Made by a program: the position numbers and the translations under genes
Notes under the pieces: generated by a model
What the model was told of the DNA's origin: nothing
Databases searched by the model: none
The model's input: only the letters and a program-made list of their open reading frames with translations
Shown here: piece by piece, positions 1 to 5,538 of the stretch
How positions within the stretch are numbered: position 1 is the first letter of the stretch
Layout: each line of letters begins with the position of its first letter
Assembly: GCA_007120745.1 (NCBI GenBank)
Contig: SKNC01000058.1
Coordinates: 1-5,812 of the forward strand
Source: Bacillota bacterium
GTDB lineage: Bacteria > Bacillota > Dethiobacteria > SKNC01
Direction: 5' to 3'
Length of the DNA: 5,812 nucleotides

Positions 1-780
1 GCTGGAATGAGGGCGGTATTTGGTACCACAGGGACCCTTTTAGATTTGAATCTGGCGAAAGAGTTAAAAAAAGCCGGTGCCATGTGCATGGGAATCAGCC
101 TGGACAGCGCGGATCCTGCCATGCATGATGGTTTTCGGCAGGTACCGGGTTCCTGGGAAAAAGCAGTGGAGGGCATGGAGAACTGTATCAGAGTGGGACT
201 GCCTTTTCAAGTTCATACCACCGTGGTCAGTGAAAACTATGAAGAGTTTGAGAAGATAACGGATTTTGCCGTAAAAATTGGAGCCCGGGCTCATCACATT
301 TTTTTCCTGGTACCTACGGGCCGGGGGAAAGACATTGAAGAAGATGCCCTGCGGCAGCGGCAGTATGAACAGCTGATTCACCGAATATTTAAAAAACAGA
401 AAGAAGTGGATATGGAGATAAAGCCCACCTGTGCCCCCCAGTTTATGCGGGTAGCGGCCCAAAAAGGAGAAGAAATGCGCTTCAGTCGGGGTTGTCTGGC
501 GGGCAGGTCATACTGCTGTATTTTGCCTAACGGTGACCTTCATCCCTGTCCATACCTTCCCATCCGGGTGGGAAATGTCCGGGAAACTAACTTTAAAGAG
601 CTGTGGCAGGAGTCGCAGGTTTTGAATGATTTGAGGCAGCCTTCCCAGGGGAAATGTGGAGAATGTCGTTATGAAGGATTATGCGGTGGATGCAGGGCCA
701 GGGCTTATTACTATAGTGACGGAGATTATATGGCGGAGGACCCCTGGTGTGTCTACGGTGGTAAACCGCAGGCATTGTAA
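1..780 (+). CDS. ahbD: AhbD-type radical SAM heme synthase (5'-truncated by window edge)
   Basis: Probable Fe-coproporphyrin III decarboxylase, which converts two propionates to vinyls to give heme b in the siroheme-dependent pathway. The frame is open at base 1, so the N-terminus with the CxxxCxxC radical SAM cluster motif lies outside; roughly 80-100 residues are missing. Visible are the later part of the SAM barrel (GTTGTLLD near the start, then MGISLDS) and a full C-terminal SPASM-type cysteine set. Counting from the Met at base 7, these are C163, G176-x4-C181, C217-x2-C220-x5-C226-x2-C229 and C248, ending in AEDPWC. The stretches FFLVPTGRGKD and KPTCAPQFMR resemble the NirJ2/AhbD group as I recall it, rather than NirJ1/AhbC. 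The neighbours ahbA, ahbB and hemL support a heme role. The main alternative is AhbC (didecarboxysiroheme deacetylase). Radical SAM/SPASM membership is near certain; the AhbD choice is moderately sure. Confidence 0.75.
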   Translation, partial: AGMRAVFGTTGTLLDLNLAKELKKAGAMCMGISLDSADPAMHDGFRQVPGSWEKAVEGMENCIRVGLPFQVHTTVVSENYEEFEKITDFAVKIGARAHHIFFLVPTGRGKDIEEDALRQRQYEQLIHRIFKKQKEVDMEIKPTCAPQFMRVAAQKGEEMRFSRGCLAGRSYCCILPNGDLHPCPYLPIRVGNVRETNFKELWQESQVLNDLRQPSQGKCGECRYEGLCGGCRARAYYYSDGDYMAEDPWCVYGGKPQAL

Positions 781-922
781 TGATGGAAGCCGGTCATGCT
801 GTTATTTACGGAGAGGCAGCAGATGCTAGTTGATTCAGATTAATTAGAAACAAAAATAGCCACGGTGTAAGATTTTCAGAATTTCTATATACTTTTTTAT
901 TAAAATTATCTGGGAGGGCGCC

Positions 923-1411
923 ATGGATGAAATAGACAAAAAGCTTTTAAATATCATGCAGGAAGATTTTCCCATAAGTCCTGAACCATATAAAGAATTG
1001 GCAAAGCGGTTGGGCCTCGAGGAAGAAGAGGTTATGGAAAGAATTATTGCCTTCAAGGAAAAGGGTCTGGTCAGAAGAATCGGTGGAATATTTGACCCCC
1101 GGGGATTGGGCTATCAAAGTACTCTGGTTGCCGTAGAAGTGCTTCCTCAAAATCTTAAGGAAGCTGCCGAACGGGTGAGTTCTTATGAGGAAGTAACCCA
1201 TAACTACCAGCGGAATCACCGTTTTAATCTGTGGTTTACCCTGATTGCTCCGGGGCAGGAAAGAATGGAAGAAATCATTACATCTGTTGGAGATTTACCC
1301 GGAGTAATAAGGACCATGAACCTGCCCTGCCTGAGGCTGTTTAAAATTAAAACTTATTTTAATATGGAAACTATGACTAACAGGGATGAAATTACGGCCC
1401 GCAGAGAATAA
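923..1411 (+). CDS. ahbA: Siroheme decarboxylase subunit AhbA (Lrp/AsnC-like fold)
   Basis: One of two homologous subunits that remove the acetate carboxyls at C12 and C18 of siroheme, giving 12,18-didecarboxysiroheme. The 162-residue protein has an N-terminal winged-helix segment (about 1-55: DKKLLNIMQEDFP, then EKGLVRRIGGIF) and a C-terminal RAM/AsnC-like ferredoxin fold (about 65-147). The AhbA/NirD-type signatures are RRIGGIFDPRGLGYQSTLVA (51-70) and THNYQRNHRFNLWFTL (92-107), with H93 and H99 as likely heme-pocket residues. Despite the Lrp-like fold, this family works as an enzyme rather than as a typical regulator. The ATG at 923 has GGGAGG five bases upstream and begins with the usual short MDEIDKKLL. 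The gene lies 142 nt after ahbD and 110 nt before ahbB. NirD-type proteins of heme d1 synthesis share this sequence, but no nir genes are visible. Confidence 0.9.
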   Translation: MDEIDKKLLNIMQEDFPISPEPYKELAKRLGLEEEEVMERIIAFKEKGLVRRIGGIFDPRGLGYQSTLVAVEVLPQNLKEAAERVSSYEEVTHNYQRNHRFNLWFTLIAPGQERMEEIITSVGDLPGVIRTMNLPCLRLFKIKTYFNMETMTNRDEITARRE

Positions 1412-1431
1412 TTTAAATTTTCCGGCAGGAA

Positions 1432-1445
1432 AAAAACGGGTTTTT
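1432..1445. other. Weak AT-rich inverted repeat in the ahbA-ahbB spacer
   Basis: AAAAAC (1432-1437) and GTTTTT (1440-1445) are perfect inverted arms with only two bases between them, followed by a second T-run at 1454-1461. The stem is almost all A-T, so it is a poor intrinsic terminator; at most it could slow polymerase between the two siroheme decarboxylase genes. Confidence 0.2.
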
Positions 1446-1483
1446 ATGGAATGGTTTTTTTAGAAATGTCGATGTTCATCTTA

Positions 1484-1510
1484 TTGTTAATGATACAAAT
1501 CTGTTAACAG
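1484..1510. promoter_or_regulatory. TTGTTAA half-sites and CTGTTAACAG palindrome before ahbB
   Basis: CTGTTAACAG (1501-1510) is a perfect 10-bp palindrome that overlaps the first bases of the ahbB ribosome binding site. A second element, TTGTTAA (1484-1490), lies 11 bases upstream of TGTTAAC. TTGTTAA is the half-site of Rex-type operators, but the 4-base spacing to an inverted half-site that Rex needs is absent. A protein-binding site is possible and not demonstrated. Confidence 0.25.
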
Positions 1511-1521
1511 GATGTGTAAAT

Positions 1522-1989
1522 ATGTTGTCAAACCAGGACAAAAAAATTATCGGCTTCCTCCAGGAGGACCTGCCCCTGGAGTCCAGACCCTACAAGAGGC
1601 TGGCGGAGGAACTGGGCATGACAGAGGAGGTGCTGGTAGAAAAGGTGAAGGAACTCAAGGACAGGGGTGCTTTGCGCCGCCTGGGAGCTGTGGTTCGGCA
1701 CTATCAGGCGGGGTTCCGGTTCAATGCCATGGGCTGCTGGCAGGTAGAGGACAGCCTGGTGGAAGAGGCCGGCAGGAAAATAAGCTCTTTATCTCAAGTC
1801 AGCCATGTATATGAACGACCGGCATTCCCACCCCACTGGCCTTACAACTTGTTTACCATGATTCATGGAAAGTCCAGGGAAGAGTGTGAAGAAACTGCTC
1901 AAAAAATCTCTCGAGAGACGGGAATAAAGAACTATCAACTGCTGTACTCTGAAAAAGAATTTAAAAAAACCAGCATGCGCTATTTTTAG
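1522..1989 (+). CDS. ahbB: Siroheme decarboxylase subunit AhbB (Lrp/AsnC-like fold)
   Basis: Partner subunit of AhbA in siroheme decarboxylation; the two form a heterodimer in characterised species. The 155-residue protein repeats the layout of the preceding gene: winged-helix part (about 5-55), then an AsnC-like ligand domain. It carries the AhbB-type signatures RRLGAVVRHYQAGFRFNAMGCW (52-73), VSHVYERPAFPPHWPYNLFTMIHG (93-116, with H95, H105 and H115) and the C-terminal KKTSMRYF. These separate it from AhbA, which has THNYQRNH instead. The ATG at 1522 is preceded by AGGATG seven bases upstream. An overlapping frame starting at 1512 lacks any family similarity and is a shadow. The last four codons, including the stop, are duplicated in tandem just downstream (separate entry). 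NirL-type homologues in denitrifiers are the only realistic alternative. Confidence 0.92.
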   Translation: MLSNQDKKIIGFLQEDLPLESRPYKRLAEELGMTEEVLVEKVKELKDRGALRRLGAVVRHYQAGFRFNAMGCWQVEDSLVEEAGRKISSLSQVSHVYERPAFPPHWPYNLFTMIHGKSREECEETAQKISRETGIKNYQLLYSEKEFKKTSMRYF

Positions 1990-2000
1990 CGCTATTTTTT
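1977..2000 (+). repeat. 12-bp tandem duplication across the ahbB stop codon
   Basis: The unit GCGCTATTTTTA (1977-1988) is followed at once by GCGCTATTTTTT (1989-2000), a period-12 tandem repeat with a single difference in the last base. It covers the codons for the terminal Arg-Tyr-Phe of AhbB plus the TAG stop. The second copy lies just outside the gene, and its stop-equivalent triplet reads TTA. It looks like a replication-slippage duplication of the gene end, leaving the protein unchanged. Confidence 0.8.
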
Positions 2001-2137
2001 ACCCTTCCCGGGATTTAAATTAAAATTTATATTTTTTGGGCAGGTTCAAGCATAAAAAATAAGGACGTTTTTTATAAAGTGTAGTGGAATAGTATTTGTA
2101 AGCATGTAAGAAAAGGCGAAAAGATATTCATGAAAAT

Positions 2138-2144
2138 AAGGAGG
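2138..2144 (+). promoter_or_regulatory. Strong ribosome binding site of hemL
   Basis: AAGGAGG lies eight bases before the hemL ATG and is the best match to the anti-Shine-Dalgarno sequence in the heme cluster. The rest of the 163-nt spacer (1990-2152) is AT-rich. I see an 8-bp A/T-only inverted repeat in it (2052-2059 with 2068-2075) but no convincing promoter or terminator. Confidence 0.75.
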
Positions 2145-2152
2145 TTTTTAAA

Positions 2153-3448
2153 ATGACTTCAGGCGGTTCTGTAGAAGCCTTTGAAAAAGCCCAAAAATAT
2201 ATGCCCGGGGGAGTGAACAGTCCCGTGAGGGCGTTTCGTTCGGTACAGTTAAATCCCTTGTTTATATCCCGGGGCAGCGGATCAAAGATTTATGATGTAG
2301 AGGGAAGGGAATATATTGACTATGTTTGCTCCTGGGGCCCCTTGATTTTAGGGCATGCTCCCGTTGAAGTGGTGGAGGCGCTGAAAAATACCCTGGATAA
2401 AGGGACCAGCTTCGGGGCTCCTACGGAGATGGAGACGGAAATGGCAGAGCTGGTTACGGAGGCGTTCCCTTCCATGGAAATGCTCAGGATGGTGAACTCA
2501 GGGACTGAAGCCACCATGACGGCCCTGCGCCTGGCTCGGGGATATACCGGAAGGGAAAAAATCGTGAAGTTTACCGGCTGCTACCACGGTCATGTGGACA
2601 GCCTGCTGATTAAAGCAGGATCCGGGGTTACCACTCTGGGACTGCCGGACAGCCCGGGGGTAACTTCGGGTACAGCCCGGGACACCATCAGCATTCCCTA
2701 TAATGATAAAGAATCCGTGAGGGAAGTATTTGACAGGCAGGGGGAAGAAATTGCTGCTGTCATCCTGGAACCGGCTGCAGGAAATATGGGCCTGGTTTTA
2801 CCCCGTCCCGGGTTTTTGGAATTGTTAAGGGAAATTACGCATAAATATGGTTCCCTGCTGATTTTTGACGAAGTGATAACCGGTTTTCGGGCGGCCTTTG
2901 GAGGTGCCCAGGAAGTATACGGGGTGCAGCCGGACCTGACCTGTTTGGGGAAAATTATTGGAGGAGGCCTTCCCGTGGGGGCTTATGGCGGCAGCAAAGA
3001 AATCATGGAAAAGATGGCTCCACTGGGTCCCATTTACCAGGCGGGCACCCTTTCGGGAAATCCTTTGGCCATGGCTGCGGGAACAGCTGTTTTAAAGGTA
3101 CTGAAAGAAGGTTCCGTTTATTCCCGTCTGGAGGAGAAAACAAAACAGCTGGTGGAGGGGATGAAGCAGGGTGCCGGGGAACTGGGAATTCCGGTCCGGA
3201 TTCATCAGCTGGGTTCTTTGTTCGGCTTGTTTTTCCAGGAGGGAGAGGTCTGGGATTTTGATTCCGCAGCCCGTTCCGACGGAGATATGTTTGTGAAATA
3301 TTTTAAAGCCATGCTGGAAAGAGGAATATACCTGGCCCCCTCTCAGTTTGAGTCAGGGTTTGTTTCAGCGGCTCATACCCGGGAGGATATAGATAAGACC
3401 ATTGAGGCTTTTGTCGGCTCTCTAAAAGCGGCTTCTCAGAGTGAGTAA
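2153..3448 (+). CDS. hemL: Glutamate-1-semialdehyde 2,1-aminomutase
   Basis: PLP-dependent enzyme that converts glutamate-1-semialdehyde to 5-aminolevulinate, the second step of the five-carbon (C5) tetrapyrrole pathway in the cytoplasm. At 431 residues it has the family's usual length. Visible features are the N-terminal PGGVNSPVRAF (18-28), SGTEA phosphate-binding turn (116-120), CYHGHVDS (143-150), FDEVITGFR with PLP-contacting D239, LGKIIGGGLPVGAYGG containing Schiff-base K267, and GTLSGNP (298-304). These distinguish it from other class III aminotransferases. The start is fixed by AAGGAGG (2138-2144) eight bases before ATG. It lies 163 nt after ahbB and is read in the same direction, so the first committed pathway enzyme is encoded beside the terminal ones. 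No truncation or missing catalytic residue is seen. Confidence 0.97.
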   Translation: MTSGGSVEAFEKAQKYMPGGVNSPVRAFRSVQLNPLFISRGSGSKIYDVEGREYIDYVCSWGPLILGHAPVEVVEALKNTLDKGTSFGAPTEMETEMAELVTEAFPSMEMLRMVNSGTEATMTALRLARGYTGREKIVKFTGCYHGHVDSLLIKAGSGVTTLGLPDSPGVTSGTARDTISIPYNDKESVREVFDRQGEEIAAVILEPAAGNMGLVLPRPGFLELLREITHKYGSLLIFDEVITGFRAAFGGAQEVYGVQPDLTCLGKIIGGGLPVGAYGGSKEIMEKMAPLGPIYQAGTLSGNPLAMAAGTAVLKVLKEGSVYSRLEEKTKQLVEGMKQGAGELGIPVRIHQLGSLFGLFFQEGEVWDFDSAARSDGDMFVKYFKAMLERGIYLAPSQFESGFVSAAHTREDIDKTIEAFVGSLKAASQSE

Positions 3449-3489
3449 GTTTTTAAGCATGAGCAGTATGGCACCGGAGGTGTTCCTGG

Positions 3490-4686
3490 ATGGTAAATCT
3501 TAGTAAAGAAGTAAAAGTGAGTGCGGAAACCTTAAAAGACCGGCTGGTAGATATTCGCCGGCAGTTTCACCGGTATCCGGAAACTGCCTTTGAAGAGGAA
3601 AGGACGGGGGAATATATCTCTGCCCTGCTGGAAAAACAGGGGCTGGAGGTCAATAAAAATGTAGCCGGCACCGGTGTGGTAGCCCTGCTGAAGGGAAGCC
3701 AGGAAGGAAAAACTATTGCTCTAAGGGCGGATATGGATGCCCTGCCCCTGCAGGATATAAAGGATGTGGACTATTCCTCCCGGCATCCCGGAGTTTGTCA
3801 TGCCTGCGGTCACGATGCTCACATGGCGGTAGTCATAGGGGCAGCTCTGCTGCTCATAAAATACAGGGACCGGGTCAAAGGGCAGGTTAAGTTTTTATTT
3901 CAACCGGCGGAGGAGAAGCCTCCCGGGGGTGCCAGTTTTATGATAGAAGCGGGAGCCCTGGAAAATCCTGCGGTTGATGCCATTTTGGGAATTCATACAA
4001 ATCCTTACCTGCCGGTGGGCTCAGCAGCCTTTAAAAAGGGACCGGTTATGGCAGCGGCGGATTTAATTCATATAAAAATCATAGGTAGCGGGGGGCATGG
4101 AGCTGCCCCGCACCAGGCAGTAGATCCCATTGTTGCAGCATCCCAGGTGATTCAAGGTCTTCAGCTGATTCCCAGCAGAATGGTAGATCCTCTGGAACCG
4201 GTGGTGGTTACCATCGGCAGAATACAGGGGGGAGAAAAATTCAACATCATTCCCCGGGAAGTGGAGCTGGAGGGCACGGTGCGTACCCTGAACCCTCGAC
4301 TGCGGCATGAAGTCAGGGAAATGATTGAAAAAATCCTGGGTGGAATCAGCTCTGCCTGCGGGGCCCAATATGAACTGGAATATATAAGGAATTATCCTGT
4401 GTTGATGAACCATGATGAAATAACAGGTCACGTAATTGAAGCATCCCGGGAAATTCTTGGGGAGGACCATACGGTCATACTGGAAAAGCCCCTCATGGGC
4501 AGCGAGGATTTTGCCAATTACCTGGAGCGTATCCCGGGTTCATATTTCTTCCTGGGGGTTGGCCCTGAGGAAGGGAGCCCCATTTATCCCTGGCATCATC
4601 CCGGTTTTGACATCAATGAAGAGGCACTGCCTACAGGTGCTGCATTAATGGCCTGGGCTGCCCTGAATCTTCTTGAGAAATTGTAA
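3490..4686 (+). CDS. M20D-family metal-dependent amidohydrolase
   Basis: Predicted cytoplasmic dinuclear-metal peptidase-like hydrolase of the IAA-amino acid hydrolase/hippurate hydrolase/N-acyl-aminohydrolase group (M20D), cleaving an amide bond of an N-acyl amino acid. The 398-residue length is typical. Motifs in order are RRQFHRYPETAFEE (23-36), RADMDALP (79-86), CHACGHDAHM (103-112, with probable ligands C106 and H108), QPAEE (138-142; E141 likely general base, E142 metal ligand), GIHTNP (H169), GGHGAAPH (201-208, in the dimerisation lid domain), MGSEDF (336-341) and WHHPGFDINE (368-377, final ligand His). No signal peptide is present. The ATG at 3490 has GGAGG (3476-3480) nine bases upstream. 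It follows hemL by 41 nt with no terminator between them, so cotranscription is likely. Substrate specificity cannot be assigned, and a link to heme synthesis is not implied by the family. Confidence 0.93.
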   Translation: MVNLSKEVKVSAETLKDRLVDIRRQFHRYPETAFEEERTGEYISALLEKQGLEVNKNVAGTGVVALLKGSQEGKTIALRADMDALPLQDIKDVDYSSRHPGVCHACGHDAHMAVVIGAALLLIKYRDRVKGQVKFLFQPAEEKPPGGASFMIEAGALENPAVDAILGIHTNPYLPVGSAAFKKGPVMAAADLIHIKIIGSGGHGAAPHQAVDPIVAASQVIQGLQLIPSRMVDPLEPVVVTIGRIQGGEKFNIIPREVELEGTVRTLNPRLRHEVREMIEKILGGISSACGAQYELEYIRNYPVLMNHDEITGHVIEASREILGEDHTVILEKPLMGSEDFANYLERIPGSYFFLGVGPEEGSPIYPWHHPGFDINEEALPTGAALMAWAALNLLEKL

Positions 4687-4705
4687 TAGAGCCAAAGATT
4701 TAGAC

Positions 4706-4730
4706 AAAAAAAAGCCCAGTTTAAACTGGG
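4706..4730 (-). terminator. Palindrome with T-tract on the minus strand (backward-pointing terminator)
   Basis: CCCAGTTTAAACTGGG (4715-4730) is a perfect 16-bp palindrome and can form a CCCAGT/ACTGGG stem with a TTAA loop. Read on the minus strand, it is followed by GC and eight T's (the A-run 4706-4713), the arrangement of an intrinsic terminator. Read on the plus strand, it is preceded by A's and followed by GATATGGGG without a U-tract, so it would terminate the upstream amidohydrolase poorly. No minus-strand gene is visible. It may be half of a former bidirectional terminator, or may end an unannotated minus-strand RNA. Confidence 0.55.
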
Positions 4731-4795
4731 GATATGGGGAAATTATGAATAAGGGTTGGTAGTTTTCATTGGAATTTTGCACAACTATTTGAAAA

Positions 4796-4823
4796 TTTAC
4801 TAAATTCTGAACTTAATTATAAT
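4796..4823 (+). promoter_or_regulatory. Candidate sigma-A promoter
   Basis: TTTACT (4796-4801, four of six consensus -35 bases) is followed after 16 bases by a perfect TATAAT (4818-4823). It would start an RNA near 4830 with a leader of about 200 nt to the rseC-like gene. The surroundings are so AT-rich that chance matches are likely. Confidence 0.3.
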
Positions 4824-4844
4824 ATAAACACAGGTTTGGTGCAA
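4816..4844 (-). promoter_or_regulatory. Candidate minus-strand sigma-A promoter
   Basis: On the minus strand, TTGCAC (complement of 4839-4844; three of six -35 bases including TTG) is followed after 17 bases by a perfect TATAAT (complement of 4816-4821). Transcription would begin near 4809 and run toward the minus-strand terminator at 4730-4706, giving a non-coding RNA of about 100 nt. Support is positional and motif-based only. Confidence 0.25.
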
Positions 4845-4892
4845 CTATTTTTTTAAAATAATTTAAAATATTTTTTATTGTCTTATAATATC

Positions 4893-4921
4893 TTAAATAA
4901 GCTGATTAATTAAGGTATAAT
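4893..4921 (+). promoter_or_regulatory. Candidate sigma-A promoter of the rseC-like gene
   Basis: A perfect TATAAT (4916-4921) is preceded after 17 bases by TTAAAT (4893-4898; three of six -35 bases). The implied start near 4928 lies just before the first hairpin of the leader, giving a 5' untranslated region of about 110 nt. This is the best-placed of the plus-strand promoter candidates, though its -35 is weak. Confidence 0.35.
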
Positions 4922-4931
4922 AATAAGAGAA

Positions 4932-5000
4932 ACAGGGGCTTTCAAAGTCCTGTGAACGCTGATTATATATCTTCTTCGGAATCATTCCGGAGACTTTGAA
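4932..5000 (+). promoter_or_regulatory. Potentially structured 5' leader of the rseC-like gene
   Basis: Three pairings can be read. ACAGG (4932-4936) pairs with CCTGT (4949-4953). TTCAAAGTC (4941-4949) pairs perfectly over nine bases with GACTTTGAA (4992-5000). Between them is a local hairpin of seven pairs with a TCA loop (4975-4991, TTCGGAATCATTCCGGA). The first and second pairings share base 4949, and the second uses the loop of the first, so they are alternative or pseudoknot-like. I recognise no known riboswitch or T-box motif, and the Shine-Dalgarno at 5023-5030 is not obviously sequestered. Confidence 0.4.
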
Positions 5001-5022
5001 GAAATTAGATGATTGAACCAAT

Positions 5023-5030
5023 GAGGAGGG
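5023..5030 (+). promoter_or_regulatory. Ribosome binding site deciding the TTG start
   Basis: GAGGAGGG ends six bases before TTG 5037. It is the reason for choosing the non-ATG start of the rseC-like gene. The ATG at 5021, which overlaps this site, is in another frame. Confidence 0.75.
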
Positions 5031-5036
5031 ATTTGT

Positions 5037-5516
5037 TTGGAACATGTTGGCCAGGTATACGAAATAAACGACGAAAATGGTACGGCCGTTATCAAGGTAA
5101 AAAGGCATTCAACCTGTAAAAGCTGCGGCGGATGTGGTATTTTGACCTCCGGCGAAGATAATGAAATGTCCATGGAAGTGCCCAATCCTGTTGGAGCCAA
5201 AGTAGGGGAATTTGTTAGAATCAGTGTGGAAACTCAAAAAGTGATTTTGGCTTCTCTCATTGTATATGTTCTTCCCGTGCTGGTGCTGGTGGTTGCCATG
5301 TATATTACACAGCAGGTGGCATTCAGCAGGGGGCTGGAGGAAACTGCGGAAGTAATAAGCATAGGAGTGGGCCTGGGGGCTATGGCACTGTTTTTTTTAA
5401 CATTACGGCTTTTGGATAAGCGAATTGCGCGGACACGGAAGTTTAAACCTCAAATCACGGAAGTTGTTCCGGAGGAGGAAATGGAGACCTGCGTGGTGGA
5501 TTATACCGATGAGTAA
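5037..5516 (+). CDS. RseC/MucC-family (SoxR-reducing-system) membrane protein
   Basis: Small inner-membrane protein of the RseC/MucC family, whose members act in SoxR reduction (with Rsx/Rnf complexes) or sigma-E control in proteobacteria; its role in Firmicutes is not established. The 159-residue protein has an N-terminal cytoplasmic part with G5-Q-V and a cysteine cluster, C27-x2-C30-x2-C33 (CKSCGGCG), suited to metal, Fe-S or thiol redox chemistry. Two hydrophobic helices follow (about 69-91 and 106-126), then a basic stretch (DKRIARTRKFK) and an acidic tail. This matches the family layout. The start is TTG at 5037, chosen because GAGGAGGG (5023-5030) lies six bases upstream and the homologous MEHVGQVYEI segment begins there; no nearby ATG exists in this frame. 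No rnf/rsx genes are visible here, so partners are unknown. It probably heads a transcript with the next gene. Confidence 0.85.
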   Translation: MEHVGQVYEINDENGTAVIKVKRHSTCKSCGGCGILTSGEDNEMSMEVPNPVGAKVGEFVRISVETQKVILASLIVYVLPVLVLVVAMYITQQVAFSRGLEETAEVISIGVGLGAMALFFLTLRLLDKRIARTRKFKPQITEVVPEEEMETCVVDYTDE

Positions 5517-5524
5517 AGAATTCT

Positions 5525-5532
5525 GGGAGGGG
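5525..5532 (+). promoter_or_regulatory. Ribosome binding site deciding the GTG start
   Basis: GGGAGGGG lies six bases before GTG 5539 and favours that codon as the start of the CsoR-like protein over the in-frame ATG at 5509. It sits just after the rseC-like stop, so ribosomes finishing the first gene can readily reload here. Confidence 0.65.
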
Positions 5533-5538
5533 ACTGGA

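Larger units (their letters stand above)
4687..5036. other. 350-bp AT-rich non-coding region between amidohydrolase and rseC-like gene
   Basis: No credible protein-coding frame is seen on either strand; the minus-strand open frames entering from the rseC-like gene are low-complexity shadows. From left to right the region holds the backward-facing terminator hairpin, a repeat pair CAACTATTT (4782-4790 and 4842-4850, exactly 60 bp apart), three perfect TATAAT-type hexamers on the plus strand (4818, 4884, 4916), one on the minus strand (4821-4816), and a potentially structured leader before the next gene. It separates the heme/amidohydrolase block from the rseC-csoR-like pair, which are probably different transcription units. 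Confidence 0.7.

Noticed and set aside
783..833. Short frame MEAGHAVIYGEAADAS just after the ahbD stop
   Set aside because: Only 16 codons, no recognisable motif and no good ribosome site; treated as spacer.
1512..1814. 100-codon plus-strand frame overlapping ahbB
   Set aside because: Gly/Pro/Arg-rich out-of-frame shadow of ahbB; the ahbB frame has clear family motifs.
923..1989. Two Lrp/AsnC-type transcription regulators
   Set aside because: The sequence signatures (THNYQRNHRFNLWFTL; SHVYERP...WPYNLFTMIHG) and the neighbours identify the siroheme decarboxylase subunits AhbA and AhbB, which share only the fold with Lrp.
2130..2156. Eight-codon ORF (MKIRRFLK) whose TGA overlaps the hemL ATG as ATGA
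   Set aside because: It uses the hemL Shine-Dalgarno as coding sequence (AGG AGG codons), has a poor ribosome site of its own, and carries no attenuator-like codon run; most likely coincidence.
4920..5036. Known riboswitch or T-box in the rseC-like leader
   Set aside because: I searched by eye for the T-box GGTGGNACC element and for c-di-GMP, SAM, fluoride and cobalamin landmarks and found none; only generic pairing is supported.
4893..5108. Minus-strand open frame of 71 codons over the rseC-like leader and start
   Set aside because: Aromatic-rich, low-complexity translation with no family resemblance; it lies opposite a convincingly assigned gene.
5425..5538. Longer N-terminus for the CsoR-like protein from ATG 5425
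   Set aside because: It would overlap the rseC-like gene by about 90 bases and add a basic, non-homologous segment; GTG 5539 with GGGAGGGG gives the normal family length.
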